A program made the translations under genes and the position numbers. Of a stretch of DNA of 64,000 nt, positions 10,881 through 24,768 are shown piece after piece; position 1 is the first letter of the stretch; every line of letters begins with the position of its first letter. Under the pieces are notes generated by a model that was not told where the DNA came from, ran no database searches, and worked only from the letters and a program-made list of their open reading frames with translations. Origin of the DNA: Costus lasius (Eukaryota; Streptophyta; Magnoliopsida; Zingiberales; Costaceae); the NCBI GenBank assembly GCA_027563935.2, contig CM050449.1, positions 45,048,507 through 45,112,506 on the forward strand, written 5' to 3'.

Positions 10881-12540
10881 TGTTTTACAACAACCAAGAA
10901 ACAACAGATTAGTACTACTTCGAGTCATTTAAACTGGACTTGTTTTAAATGACCATGGCTCCCACTATTTTTAATCGAATTGACAACCCACAAAGTCAAT
11001 CGAGAAATCTAAGATTTCCTAGTGAGATGAGATCCTCATTCCACACAGGGCTTCACGTCCCACGAGGGTGGGATGAGATGCACAAAGTGACCCATGTTTC
11101 CTAAGGTGGGCGCGCCGGCCGATTGCTCCAAGCAACTCCCCTTGTTGAGACAGTCTGGGCATTTCATGTCCAGCGAGGGCTGGATACAACATGAAACCCT
11201 TTCCTCTCAACGATGCCTCTAGACTTTAACCATGTGCCCAGCACATGTGAACTTCTAGTCAAGTCCATTCCTAACCGTTATGCCCAGGGCCAACGAGTTT
11301 CCTTACGAAGGCACGCCCAGGTTAAAACTGGACTGGGGAAACCATTGCCACCACGCACTTTCTAAAGATAAGTGGGTGTGTCCCACGAGGGTGGGAAACA
11401 ATTCACAACTCCACTGATCGATAGCTTAGTGAGGGCTACGCGTTAGAAGGCCACCAGACTTGATATTTTAATTGAGGGTTTTTTTTGTTTAAGGTCTCAT
11501 CATCTCAGTTTTATCTCATGTCTATCATTACAGGCATACAACCCTATTGTGATAACATAACGGTAAAACATTTCAGGCATGCTTCTGCAGATAATAATAA
11601 AAGCAGTAAAGAATGATGTGATCATATCCTATACAAGACATTGAACCAATCCATGCCATGAAATAGGTTCAACTCTTGTCCTAGAACTCAAGCCCCAAAA
11701 ACTAGACCTAGCCTAGCCGACCTCTAGCTTGATCTTCAAGGTTGGCTCCAAGGTACTTCTCTCATGGTTTAGCTCTCAAACCCTAGAGGTACACTTTAAA
11801 AGTTTCCCATAGGTTCGGCCAATGCCATGGTCTTCCTCCAAGGAAGGTGTGCCACCACGCAAGGGGCCAAGATAGCTAGCTCTCAAACCAAAAGAGGTTT
11901 GGCCAAACTTTCTTGCGCCACCAAGCAACCAAGCACCAGCTTGCATGCGCCACCTTGCATGCTTGCGCCATCAAGCAAGATGCGAGCATCAAGGTCCAAG
12001 AAGGATGCGCCTAGCCCTTAATCTTGAAAAAGATGGCACGCAGGCCGCACAAGGATACATCACAGGCATGCAAGAGGGGCTTGACTCATGATCACAACAT
12101 TATGCACAATCAAGGTATTTACTCATGCAATTCTACATGCTCATGAAAAACGTAAAATCTAAAATTATAATTTTTCATAAAACTAGTCTCTTTTTCTCAT
12201 CTTCTTCTCACAAATCTTTTGGTTTATTGCGATTTATTTTTCATGATGATTTCAGAGATCCTTTCGGCTGGCAATTTTGTCAGATCAAGAGACTTGGCTA
12301 GTCCGAAGACACAATGCCCGTCCTACTTAACAAAATTACGTGCGCCTTTTGATCTTTAAATCAGACAAGAAAAATAGTCCAAAAATCCAAAAGAGATTGA
12401 GAGGATGATAGAAACAAGAAACCCTAATTTTTCTACTTTTAGAAAAGTCGTTTGCCATGCATCATGCTATTTACGAAAATAGAGATATGGCATGTGAGCA
12501 TGGAAGAAAAGCATAAAACATCGTTCGAGTCTTGCAAGTC
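10881..12540 (-). other. A1 5' leader with three conserved hairpins
   Basis: Untranslated leader between PBS and gag, about 1.66 kb. It contains three short stem-loops: TCCCAC-GAGG-GTGGGA at 11058-11073 (plus-strand sense as shown), TCCAGC-GAGG-GCTGGA at 11169-11184, and TCCCAC-GAGG-GTGGGA at 11381-11396. These correspond one for one to hairpins in A2 and in the D family. Small open frames at 11019-11210 and 11827-12021 are not convincing genes. Confidence 0.7.
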
Positions 12541-12552
12541 GCTCTGATACCA
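12541..12552 (-). promoter_or_regulatory. A1 primer-binding site (tRNA-iMet)
   Basis: Minus-strand TGGTATCAGAGC one base away from the 5' LTR end at 12554. Confidence 0.88.
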
Positions 12553-12553
12553 C

Positions 12554-13849
12554 TGTTGGGAAACCCCGGGGACATTTTACAATTTTCAGAGTCATGGACA
12601 TACATTTTACGCAGCGGAAGAATGTCCCCGAAACAGGCCAGTCCCAAAAACCCAGTGAAGATCGCATGCAAGGGAGTCGACACGATGAGTTAGGAAATAC
12701 CTTAGAGCAAGATGAGGTCGATGTCGTGATAGGCGCCCAAGCGTGCGCCCTCTGCAGTCTCACACACACGGATCTCTCGAGTCCTCTTCTTCCACGCCCG
12801 GTGCTAGCCTCGGGAAGAAGATCCAAGCCTTTTGCTCCTTCTTCAAAGTATGCGCCACCTCCAAGGTAGATGCGCCAAAGATGAAGAAGGATGAGGGAGA
12901 GGGAAACCGCCAAGCATCAAGTTCCTTGCGTTAAGAGAGAAGGAAGAAGCTTGCGGCTAGGGTTTGGAAGGAAGAAGAAGATGCGCCACTTCTTGATGTT
13001 GTCGCCCTTCAAGCCCTTGCTTTCGCCCCTCCTCTTGTTGTCACGCCTCTAAGAATTGTAACAAATAAGAGGGGGCGGCTAGGGTCACTTATATAGAGCT
13101 AGAGGTGGTTAGGGCAAGGGTTGAGATCATGACAAGTGTATGGCTTGGATGAGAAGGTTTGAGGTAAGGAAAGTCTCCAAGACTTTACCATAAACCTCAT
13201 TCAACCTTTCCATAAGCTACCAAGCCTTGCCTTGTGCGCCAAAGCCTAGCCTTGCGCCCCAAGCAATGCCTTAATGCATTCACACTATCAATGGGAGAGG
13301 GCTAGGCGCATAAAGCTTCCTTAATGAAGCAAATTTGCCATCCAAACCCCATTATGCCCCTTAGGCGCCAATGGGCTTGGCTTCCTCCCTATTATACCCT
13401 TTTAGCCTATTGCCTCTTCATGACAACTTATTATTGGGCCTCATTGGATAATGAGCTAGCCCAAACTTCATTACATGGGTTGATTAAGCACTTGGATCCA
13501 ATCCAATGCAACCCTAATCCAAATGTGACCAACCATGGTCAAATACGGGTCAGCCTGCCAAAATTGAAGTTTGGCTCCAATAATATTCTTCCATCTCATC
13601 AGGCCCATTGGCGCTAATGAAATCTCCCAATTAGATCCGAGTTATCCAATAACTCGATCATAAGGCTTCCCGATCAATACGAGAACTCAAGTATCAAGGT
13701 GTGCGACCCTGTAGGTCCCTCTGACGCTGGCAGTGCTGACCAGAGGTCATCACAAGCAGTGAGTGGCACCTAGCAGTGCATCGCTGCTACCCAGGTCATC
13801 GGAATGGATATCGACATCGACATCCCCATCATCGCAACTAGGTACAGAT
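12554..13849 (-). repeat. A1 5' LTR, first segment
   Basis: 1296 bp matching 5290 onward of the A1 3' LTR. It ends where A2 begins, immediately after CAGAT. The remaining 685 bp are at 50043-50727. The intact 3' LTR shows the same site unoccupied (GGTACAGATGCATTACAG near 6570-6588), which confirms the insertion point. Confidence 0.92.
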
Positions 13850-14049
13850 TGTTGGTGTATATGCCCTAGGACCTAGTTTTGGTCAACTTATGTACTACTT
13901 GACACTGATATTTATATATCATTCTGGCATTGTCGTTATCATTGTTTGACTACACCTGCGATTGTGTACTTACATGATAATGTCCCTGGAGACAGATTGG
14001 ATCTGTGCTCGAATTATAATCCCCAGTCGATGTACCTTAGTGGATATGG
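13850..14049 (+). repeat. A2 5' LTR, first 200 bp
   Basis: Starts TGTTGGTGTATATG and ends at the D1 target TATGG (14045-14049). The same bases are uninterrupted in the A2 3' LTR near 48285-48290. Confidence 0.93.
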
Positions 14050-15695
14050 TGAAAGTGGGGAAAACCCTAATATGCGCAGATTAAGATTTTGCATAGCGGA
14101 AGCTAGGGTTTCTAAGGATCGATTAGCATGAATATATGATCAACTTGTATAGATCAAAAGAGAGATCATACCAATGCCATTTCTTGGATGGCGACTTGGA
14201 AGCAAAGAAGCGTGTGCTTCTTCTCCAAAGGAACTGCACACAAGGTGATTGATGGCTTTCTCCTTGTCGTTCCTTGTGCTAGCAAGGATCTCCAAGTCTC
14301 CTGATCGTGTGAAAGGAATGTGATGATGTCTTTTGCTTGTCACACAACCTCCTTGGCGTGAAGACTCTCCTCACACGAGAGAGGCGTCGAAAGGAGAAGA
14401 GAGGCGAGCGTTCATCTCGAACGTGAGGCGTGAAGTCTATTTTGGAAACCATGACTTCCAAAAATAGCAAGTCATCACTTCATGCGTTCATGCGTTCATG
14501 AACCAACCGCAAACTCCTTCTTTTGAACCATGCGCTCATGTGATGAGCCGGTTCAATTATATTTGGTTCAAAGACCAAATCAAACCAAGCCTTGGTCTAG
14601 ATCATATAAAACCAAATGGCTCAAGATCTAACCACACATCTCTTGATGCTCTTGATCTCATCGATCTAGCATCAGTTCTCTCGATCGAAGCTTACCGATC
14701 TCAAGCCCTAATCAATCAAACATGATCAGACCAGATCTCACTTACAATCAGAGTTTAAACTCCTTTAAACTGAACCAAAACAATTCAGTCCACACGATCT
14801 GACATAAGTAAGCCATATCATCAAATTGTGCGACCCTAAGGGTTTCCTTTAAATGTCGATAACGATAACTTACGTTATCACGAACAGAGAGGGGTATCTA
14901 GCAACACATCACTGTCTCCCGAAAAAGGAAAGAGTCTTCCAAGACTACACCCAAACCATAGCACAAGTGTGAATCCAATTCACAGGACATACATGTTTCC
15001 TTTGCCACTGGACGTTCTTATCGGATAAGCGTGTCAAGCCTATAAATCCAATATGATGAGAGTGGTTAGATCAGATGAACATAGTCATCTGGGTATGGCC
15101 ATACACTTTCTCAACCATCTCATCCAGGGGGCCCCTTTAGAACATCACACTCCAAACAAGGATAAGGCAATCCTATATCTATCACTAGCGCCCTAACATG
15201 ACTCATGTTCATTATCCAAGATAGTCTATAACCATTATGTTTCAAATGATATTGAACTACCTCAAGACAATGCCAATCATCATTTAGAAACACAAGTGAT
15301 CTCAAGTCAGAGGAAATATGCCACTTGCTTGCATATAAGGATCATTCACATTGTGACAAGCAATTGATTATCCTAAGTAGGGTCTGTCTAGTACATCCAA
15401 TGTACCCATGAGTCTACATCTTATTCCATGCTCGAAGCATCCTATAAGATTAGAACACATATTAGTCTCAATCATATCAAGGCTGTCTCATGTTCACCAA
15501 GATATCTCGACTAAGGACTATACTGCATGTCAGCCAAGCTGAACCGCATTGAGACATTATTCAGAAGTATACATATGGCAGCAGATAATGCAACAACCTG
15601 AATAACAACCATTGCCTTTATAAACATTGAGTTTATACATGATACTGATATAATCCCAAGGCCTCAAACATTAGCCTTAAGGGCATACCCCAACA
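14050..15695 (-). repeat. D1 3' LTR
   Basis: 1646 bp, plus-strand ends TGAAAGTGGGG and CATACCCCAACA. Followed by the complement of the polypurine tract AAGTGGGAGAT (15696-15706). Short open frames inside it are repeated identically in the other LTR and are not genes. Confidence 0.94.
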
Positions 15696-15715
15696 ATCTC
15701 CCACTTGCACTTAAT

Positions 15716-18700
15716 CTAATGGTTGTGAAATCTCAAACCCATATGATTACAGTGCTTCTCATGCTTCTGCTGCGCCAGAGGCTTTGTAAGCGGGTCAGCT
15801 AGATTGTCATCTGTATGAACTTTACAGATCTTGATCTCTCCTCGATCAATGATCTCCCGGATCAAGTGAAACCTTCTTTGTATGTGCTTGGACTTCTGGT
15901 GCGACCGTGGTTCCTTTGCTTGTGCTATTGCTCCAGTGTTATCACAGAAGATAACCAAAGGATCTACACTCGAAGGAACAACACCAAGTTCCTGAACGAA
16001 CTTACGAATCCACACTGCCTCCTTGGATGCTTCTGAGGCTGCAACATACTCGGCTTTTGTTGTGGAATCAGCAACAATTGATTGTTTGAAACTTTTCCAC
16101 ACCACTGCTCCTCCATTCAAGCTAAAAACATAGCTTGATTGCAATCGAAAATCATCCTGGTCAGATTGGAACGAAGCGTCAGTATATCCTTCAATACTGA
16201 GTTCTTCTTGACCTCCATATATCAAGAACATATCTTTGGTCCTCCGAAGATATTTCAAAATGTTCTTGACTGCAATCCAGTGTGCCTTTCCTGGATTACT
16301 TTGGAATCGACTGGTCACGCTTAACCCGTAAGCGACGTCTGGGCGAGTACATAACATCACATACATAATGGACCCAATAGCCGAAGCATAAGGCGTATTG
16401 TCCATTTCATCTTTCTCAGTCTGTGTTTGTGGACACTGACTCTTTGAAAGATTCAGACCATGTCTGACTGGAAGATATCCTCTTTTAGAATTTTCTAAAT
16501 GGAATCTCTCCAGGACTTTATCGATGTAAGTACTCTGAACCATGCCTTGACGGCATGCAGTTCAGGAATATCGTTTCCAATGATCAAGATATGATCGACG
16601 TAGAGGACTAGGAAAGTAATCACGCTCCCACTAAACCTCTTATATACACACGGGTCATCTTCATTCTTGATGAAACCAAACTTACAGATTGATTCATCAA
16701 AACGAATATTCCAGCTTCTCGATGCTTGTTTAAGTCCATAAATGGACTTCTTTAATTTGCATATTTTATGACGATCTGATGGATTGATGAAACCTTCGGG
16801 TTGTGTCATATACACATCCTCTTCTAGTTTTCCATTAAGGAAAGCGGTCTTCACATCCATATGCCAGATCTCATAATCATAATATGCAGCTATCGCAAGA
16901 ATAATCCGAATAGACTTGAACATGGCTACAGGAGAGAAAGTTTCATCATAATCTATCCCGTAGATTTGTTTGAAACCTTTCGCAACTAACCTGCCTTTAT
17001 AGGTAACCACGTTACCATCCATGTCAATCTTCTTCTTGAAGATCTACTTACAGCCTATAGGGATTACTCCCGGAGGCGGATCAACCAAATCCCAGACTTG
17101 GTTATCTGACATGGAGTCCATCTCGGCTCGCATAGCTTCAAGCCATCTCGCTGATTCCGGTCCACTGACCGCATCCGCATAAGTGAGGGGTTCATCATCA
17201 ATGATGTAGACTCCGTCATAGCGCTCAGGCTGTCGACGGATCCTTCCCGATCTTCACGGTTCCCGTGATATCTGAGCCTCAGGTTGGTTAGTAACCTGTT
17301 CTATTGGCTCAGGCTCATCCAACTGTGCTTGACTACTTTGTCCTTCCTCTGGATTCTCATCCAGCTTTATTTCTCTCCCATTGGCCTCTTGCAGAAGAAA
17401 TTCCTTCTCAAGAAAAATAGCCGTACGAGCAACAAATACTTTGTTCTCCTTGGGATCGTAGAAATAATAACCCTTAGTTTCTTTAGGGTAACCGACAAAG
17501 ATACATTTATCAGATCTGCTCTCCAGTTTCCCAGAGGCGAGCTTTTTGACATAAGCCTCGCAACCCCAGATTTTAATAAATGTCAAGCTCGGCTGTTTCC
17601 CATACCATAACTCATATGGAGTTTTCGAAACGGCCTTGGATGGCACTCGGTTTAGTACCTTTGCAGCTGTTTCCAGTGCAAATCCCCAAAAGGAGTAAGG
17701 TAGAGTAGCCTGACTCATCATAGAACGAACCATATCCAGTAAGGTTCTATTTCTCCTCTCGGACACACCATTCCATTGCGGTGTTCCTGGCGGAGTGAGC
17801 TGTGAGATAATCCCACACTCCTTCAGATAGTCAGTAAACTCTCGACTCAAGTATTCTCCACCTCGATCTGAACGAAGTGCCTTGATATTTCGGCCTAGCT
17901 GATTTTGTACTTCATTTTTGAACTCTTTGAACTTGTCAAAAGATTCACTCTTATGTCTCATTAGATAGACATAACCATACCTACTGAAATCATCAGTAAA
18001 GGAAATGAAGTATGAATAGCCACCTCTGGCATGTTTACTAAATGGCCCACACACATCACTGTGAATGAGGTCAAGTAAACCTGAAGCCCTTTGACCTTTA
18101 TTAGAAAAAGGAGCCTTCGTCATTTTGCCCATTAAACAAGCTTTGCATGTATCAAGCTCCTCATAGGAGAATGATCCCAGCAGTCCATGGTCATGCAACC
18201 GCTTAATGCGCTTCTTGTTAATGTGGCCTAAACGACTATGCCATAGCAAGGTGCTGTCATCAGCATACTTGGCTTTCTTATTATCAATTTGTTGTATAGA
18301 ACATTCCATGTCCAACATGAATAACCCATTGTTAATCGACCCAGTAGCATAAACAATATTATCAAAAGAAATATAACACTTTGAAGTTTTGCATTCAAAG
18401 GAAAACCCTTTCCTGACAAGAGCAGGAATAGAGATAATATTCTTAGTTATGCTTGGTACAAAATAACAATTGTCCAGTTCTAATACAAGACCAGATGGTA
18501 AAGAGATGTGATATTCTCCTACAGCAATAGCAGCAACCCGTGCCCCGTTTCCTACTCGTAGGTCCACCTCATGCTGTCCCACCTGTCTTCTTCTCTTGAG
18601 TTCCTGCACATTTGAACAAATGTGAACTCCACATGCAGTGTCCAACACCCATGAAATAGAAGAAGAAGATACCATGACTTCAGTCACGAAAATACCTGAG

Positions 18701-19512
18701 CCAGAAGTGAAAGGCTTGCTTCCCTTCTTATCTCCTTGGAGCGCTTTACAGTCCTTCTTCCAGTGACCCAACTGGCCACAATGGAAACATCTGTATTCTT
18801 TCGACCGCTTGATCTTTTGTTTCAGAGCCTTGTTGTAGCTCTTGACAGGGGCTTTGCCCTTCTTCCCCTTCTTCTTGTTCCTGGAAGGAATCATCAAGAC
18901 AGAGGATGAAGGCTTTCCCTTTTCAAGAGTCTGCTCTGTAGTATAGAGCATGTTCAGTAACTCCGCCGGCGTACAGTCGATCTTGTTCATATTAAAATTA
19001 ATGATGAATGGATCGAAAGAGGCCGGGAGAGACTGCAGGATGATGTCTACAACAAGCTCCTGATTGATGGTGTGTCCCAGTTTCTCTAGAGCCTCCTTGT
19101 ACCCAATCATCTTGAGTACGTGAGCTCCCACTGGACTCCCTTCAGTCAGTTTGCTCTGAAAGAAAAGTTTAGTCAAGTTATAGCGTTCAGTCCTTGCCTG
19201 TGCAGCATACAGCATCTTGAGATTTGCTATAATTTCAATAGCAGATAAATCTTCATGCTGATGCTGAAGCTCTGGCGTCATAGACGCAAGCATAAGGCAA
19301 GCGACATCAATGCTATCATTGACATGCTTCTCATAAGCTTCCCGAACCGCCCTTGCGGCGTTCGCAGCGGGTTGAGGCGGTATTGCCGTCTCGAGGACAT
19401 ACAGCTTCCTCTCAGCCTTAAGAACAATCTTAAGGTGTCCGTACCAGTCTGAGAAGTTTGGCCCAGCAAACTTCTCCCTTTCCAGTAAGGATCGCACATT
19501 GAACGCTGTGGT
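15716..19512 (-). pseudogene. D1 gag-pol polyprotein, disrupted
   Basis: The open part 17254-19497 encodes UBN2-type gag, knuckle CFHCGQLGHWKKDC, protease WVLDTACGVHICSN, the GAG-pre-integrase box LLWHSRLGHINKKR and integrase with HSDVCGP, LRSDRGGEY and SERRNRT. It stops at 17254-17256, where D2 has CGA and D1 has TGA. A second stop, TAG in place of TGG, lies just before MDGNVV at about 17046. RT runs at 16495-17022 and carries LYVDHI in place of LYVDDI, a changed catalytic Asp. A deletion of about 97 bp near 16537 shifts frame. RNase H is complete at 15716-16543. The position of the D2 start ATG is ACA here. Confidence 0.93.
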
Positions 19513-21340
19513 GTTCGTTGCTGCAGTAATCTACAACATTGCAAGAACAGCAAGGTCAGTATCAATGTTAGAATCAATCCAGGACTTAAGAATGATTCTT
19601 TTCTCACTATTTTATCTGACTGAAAAATCCAGTAAAACAGTCCGAAAGAGTAAAACTCTTTTAGTGAGATGGGATCCAGATTTCATACTTGGTCTCCGCG
19701 TCCCGCTCAGGCGAGATAAGATGCACAGAGAGTACAAGCACTAATCTCTGGTAGGCAATCCCTGCCAATCGCCAACCCGTGCGATTCCCCTTCATCTGGG
19801 CAATCCAGCAGACTGTGCCAACTGAGTTGGTACAACACAGTCTCTGATTCAACAGATGGCTGCCTCCATATAGCTACAAAATGCTCAATATGTAGCCTAC
19901 ATGGTCAAGCTGACCTAACCTACTCCCTGGACCACCACGTGCTATGCTGAGCAACGAGAAGCGATAAATCCCTTCTCTGTAACACGCAGGTGTAATCCCA
20001 CACCGTCTGAAGATAGATGGGCATGCCCACTGAGTGGGTACAACACGGCCCCAACGATAGTCAGAACAGTGAGGTTTCGCGTCAGAAGGCTTACGTGCTT
20101 GATATTCATCGTTGGATTTTAACGGTCCTTTTATCTTCTTAACTATCTTGCAAATCCTATGGTGATAGCAGAAGAATAAATCATGCAGATATTAAATTTA
20201 CTTAAACAGTAAATAGAAAGCATGATGATCTTATGTGGTAAAAGCCCATTAAGCCTAAGTTAGACCTTAAATTAACTTAAGTCTTCACTTGAGCTCTTCA
20301 TGGGTCTTTATCATTTCATCTGGCCCAACCCGGGCCCAAGCGCCCTGTGCGGCTGAGATGCGCCCACCAGGTAAAATGCGCCTGTCCTAGAGTCGAACCC
20401 TAGACCTCCCACTGGTGAAGCCACTTGCTGCATGCGCCTCTGCCAAGTGTGCTCTGTGCTCATGTCTGATCAAAATACATTTTAATCTATCTAGACATGA
20501 TTGACACGCAGGTCAATTACACTTTATCATAATCTTAAAATGTGATGCGCAGATCACAATAATAATTTACAATTATTAATCCAGGCTCGCAGGCCCCAGC
20601 ACAGCACACAAAAATTGGGCAGCCCACATAAGATGAAATAGACATTCAATCATGTTATACAAACATCATGTGGTCCAATCAAGAAAATAAAATTTTCGAA
20701 AATCCCATTGGCATCAATTTTATTTCCTTATGTGCCCTACTACCTTACAACGGTCCATTAATAGGGATCTACTCATCAGACCTAGTCAGACCCACTGCCC
20801 TTGCATGCACCAAGTCATAACCGACTTGAGTCGACCTTATGGTCAACAATGCATGCTTTAAGGGCTGAACGTCCCTCTTGATTTATGGCAAGCGGGTGTG
20901 ACCCCGGGCCTTAATCATGAGCGTTCATTGGTTCCCTCAATCAGACATCGCTACACGCCTTTATGCAGTCGACCTATAGCCACCTCATGCTTGCGCACAG
21001 GTGCTATCTGGTCGACCCATCTAGGCTGTCAAATGGTCTGATCAGGCTGTTGGGTCTAGACTGGACGACGACTTCAACCCTAATAACTCGTCTAAGTTTT
21101 TTAAAGTAGGCGCTTATAGATCTAAGTGAGTCGCGCAAGATGTTACAAGTTTTCACAAAAACATTTGAACAAAGCGCAAACAAACATCATGCGCCAATAA
21201 GTAACATGTATAAACATGAAAATCATACATGCGCCAACATTTCATAACTAGCATGTATTTTCGCATGTTGCTTAGGTTTAGATCTACAAATCGCAAACAT
21301 GGATCACACAAAGCAATCATATGAATCATATCAATACCAC
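19513..21340 (-). other. D1 5' leader
   Basis: About 1.8 kb between PBS and gag. It holds the three conserved hairpins at 19702-19715, 19818-19830 and 20026-20038 and a strong B-box-like hairpin near 20383-20407. No protein gene is supported. Confidence 0.75.
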
Positions 21341-21352
21341 CCTCTAATACCA
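21341..21352 (-). promoter_or_regulatory. D1 primer-binding site, mutated
   Basis: Minus-strand TGGTATTAGAGG beside the 5' LTR; D3 has TGGTATCAGAGG, so one C has become T. Confidence 0.8.
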
Positions 21353-21354
21353 AT

Positions 21355-23002
21355 TGAAAGTGGGGAAAACCCTAATATGCGCAGATTAAGATTTTGCATA
21401 GCGGAAGCTAGGGTTTCTAAGGATCGATTAGCATGAATATATGATCAACTTGTATAGATCAAAAGAGAGATCATACCAATGCCATTTCTTGGATGGCGAC
21501 TTGGAAGCAAAGAAGCGTGTGCTTCTTCTCCAAAGGAACTGCACACAAGGTGATTGATGGCTTTCTCCTTGTCGTTCCTTGTGCTAGCAAGGATCTCCAA
21601 GTCTCCTGATCGTGTGAAAGGAATGTGATGATGTCTTTTGCTTGTCACACAACCTCCTTGGCGTGAAGACTCTCCTCACACGAGAGAGGCGTCGAAAGGA
21701 GAAGAGAGGCGAGCGTTCATCTCGAACGTGAGGCGTGAAGTCTATTTTGGAAACCATGACTTCCAAAAATAGCAAGTCATCACTTCATGCGTTCATGCGT
21801 TCATGAACCAACCGCAAACTCCTTCTTTTGAACCATGCGCTCATGTGATGAGCCGGTTCAATTATATTTGGTTCAAAGACCAAATCAAACCAAGCCTTGG
21901 TCTAGATCATATAAAACCAAATGGCTCAAGATCTAACCACACATCTCTTGATGCTCTTGATCTCATCGATCTAGCATCAGTTCTCTCGATCGAAGCTTAC
22001 CGATCTCAAGCCCTAATCAATCAAACATGATCAGACCAGATCTCACTTACAATCAGAGTTTAAACTCCTTTAAACTGAACCAAAACAATTCAGTCCACAC
22101 GATCTGACATAAGTAAGCCATATCATCAAATTGTGCGACCCTAAGGGTTTCCTTTAAATGTCGGTAACGATAACTTACGTTATCACGAACAGAGAGGGGT
22201 ATCTAGCAACACATCACTGTCTCCCGATATAAAGGAAAGAGTCTTCCAAGACTACACCCAAACCATAGCACAAGTGTGAATCCAATTCACATGACATACA
22301 TGTTTCCTTTGCCACTGGACGTTCTTATCGGATAAGCGTGTCAAGCCTATAAATCCAATATGATGAGAGTGGTTAGATCAGATGAACATAGTCATCTGGG
22401 TATGGCCATACACTTTCTCAACCATCTCATCCAGGGGGCCCCTTTAGAACATCACACTCCAAACAAGGAGAAGGCAATCCTATATCTATCACTAGCGCCC
22501 TAACATGACTCATGTTCATTATCCAAGATAGTCTATAACCATTATGTTTCAAATGATATTGAACTACCTCAAGACAATGCCAATCATCATTTAGAAACAC
22601 AAGTGATCTCAAGTCAGAGGAAATATGTCACTTGCTTGCATATAAGGATCATTCACATTGTGACAAGCAATTGATTATCCTAAGTAGGGTCTGTCTAGTA
22701 CATCCAATGTACCCATGAGTCTACATCTTATTCCATGCTCGAAGCATCCTATAAGATTAAAACACATATTAGTCTCAATCATATCAAGGCTGTCTCATGT
22801 TCACCAAGATATCTCAACTAAGGACTATACTGCATGTCAGCCAAGCTGAACAGCATTGAGACATTATTCAGAAGTATACATATGGCAGCAGATAATGCAA
22901 CAACCTGAATAACAACCATTGCCTTTATAAACATTGAGTTTATACATGATACTGATATAATCCCAAGGCCTCAAACATTAGCCTTAAGGGCATACCCCAA
23001 CA
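21355..23002 (-). repeat. D1 5' LTR
   Basis: 1648 bp, nearly identical to 14050-15695. Differences seen include TCGATAAC/TCGGTAAC, CCCGAAAAAGG/CCCGATATAAAGG and CACAGGACA/CACATGACA. Confidence 0.94.
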
Positions 23003-23007
23003 TATGG

Positions 23008-24755
23008 GACAGCTATGGTACTTGAGAGACTGGTATGTGGGCTGGTTAGGCATGTGGTGCTAACACAGACACATGGGTATATCATTGGGGATATACTGGA
23101 TAGACCCGCTATGAGGCTATGACTTGGTGTCATGAGTTATCCTCATAAGTGACAGGAGATGCATTGATCCCTTGACTTGAGGTCATTGATCATTCTATAT
23201 GGTTAGGGACTTGCTTTGATACAACCTAACACCTTGCCGTAGCTGGGAGGACATAACGGTTGTTATTGAGCATGTCACGACCCATATGAGAAGATCAATG
23301 GACAGACATAGGATTTGCCCCTTCCCTAAGGAAGTATGATATCCATGGAGCTCCTTTATGGTTCTATGACTGAGAGTGTATGGCCATACCCAGGTGAGAA
23401 CCTGTTTTAGTCATAGCCATGTGATTGGTTGAAAACAAGTGGTGACACACGTGTCCAATCGGATATCAGTACGGCAAAGAGACTGTAATGCATCTGTACC
23501 TAGTTGCAATGATGGGGATGTCGATGTCGATATCCATTACAACGACCTGGGTAGCAGCGATGCACTGCTAGGTGCCACTCACCGCTTGTGATGACCTTTG
23601 GTCAGCACTGCCAGCGTCAGAGGAACCTATAGGGTCGCACACCTTGATACTTGAGTTCTCGTATTGATCGGGAAGCCTTATGATCGAGTTATTGGATAAC
23701 TCGGATCTAATTGGGAGATTTCATCAGCGCCAATGGGCCTGATGAGATGGAAGAATGTTATTGGACCCAAACTTCATTTTTGGCAGGTTGACCCATATTT
23801 GACCATGGTTGGTCACATTTGGATTAGGGTTGCATTGGATTGGATCCAAGTGCTTAATCAACCTATGCAATGATGTTTGGGCTAGCTCATTATCCAATGA
23901 GGCCCAATAACAAGTTCTCATGAAGAGATGAGAGGCTAAAAGGGTATAATGGGGAGAAACATGAACCATTAGGCGCCTAGGGGTATAATGGGGTCATGTT
24001 GGCGCCTTTGCTTCATTATGGAAGTAAAGGGCGCCTCCCCCTCTCTTCCTAGGATGGAATGCATGCTTCTATGGCATTGCTTGAGGCGCAAGGCAAGGCC
24101 TTGGCGCATAAGGAAAGGTGTGGGAACAAAAGGTAAGGTTGAATGAGAATTATGGAAATGTCTTGGAGACTTTCCTTATCTCAAACCTCCTCATCCTAGC
24201 CCTACACTTGTCATGATCCTAGCCATTACCCTAACCGCCTCTTGCCCTATAAATATGACCCTAGTCGCCCCCTCTTGTGAGTAATTAATCCTTGAAGGCG
24301 TGAACACAAGGAGAGGGGCGAGTGCTTGGAGCAAGGGCGCATCTTCCATAACCGCAACCCTCTTCCTCCTTTCCTCTTGGCGCAAGGAGATCTAGGGCTT
24401 GGCGGCTTGGGCGGTTTTCCCTCTTCACTTGGCGCATCTTTTCTCTGAGTGGCGCAAGAGAAGTAAAACATCTCCCTAAGGCTTGGATCTTCTTCCCGAG
24501 GCTAGCACCGGGCGTGGAAGAAGAGAACTCAAGAGATCTGTGTGTGCGAGACTACAGAGGGCGCACACTTGGACGCCTACATCGGCATCGCTCCATATTG
24601 CTCTTAAGGTATTTCCTAACTCATCGTGTCGACTCCCTTGCTTGCGATCTTCACTGGGTTTTTGGGACTGGCCTGTTTCGGGGACATTCTTCCGCTGCGA
24701 AAAATGTATGTCCATAACTCTGAAAATTGTAAAATGTCCCCGGGGTTTCCCAACA
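23008..24755 (+). repeat. A2 5' LTR, remaining 1748 bp, with TATA box
   Basis: Continues the LTR after D1 and ends ...GGGTTTCCCAACA. TATAAATA at 24248-24255 is the likely core promoter, about 500 bp before the LTR end; the same box is at 49530-49537 in the 3' LTR. D1 sits upstream of this box, so it separates the first 200 bp of U3 from the promoter. Minus-strand open frames at 23724-23969 and 24191-24715 appear also in the 3' LTR and are not genes. Confidence 0.9.
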
Positions 24756-24756
24756 G

Positions 24757-24768
24757 TGGTATCAGAGC
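24757..24768 (+). promoter_or_regulatory. A2 primer-binding site (tRNA-iMet)
   Basis: TGGTATCAGAGC starting two bases after the LTR end. Confidence 0.9.

Larger units (their letters stand above)
14050..23002 (-). mobile_element. D1: Ty1/copia element (family D)
   Basis: 8953 bp, read right to left. 3' LTR 14050-15695, internal 15696-21354, 5' LTR 21355-23002. TSD tatgg (14045-14049 and 23003-23007). The LTRs differ by fewer than about a dozen bases by eye, so the insertion is recent. Its gag-pol frame has two nonsense codons and one roughly 97-bp deletion. Confidence 0.95.
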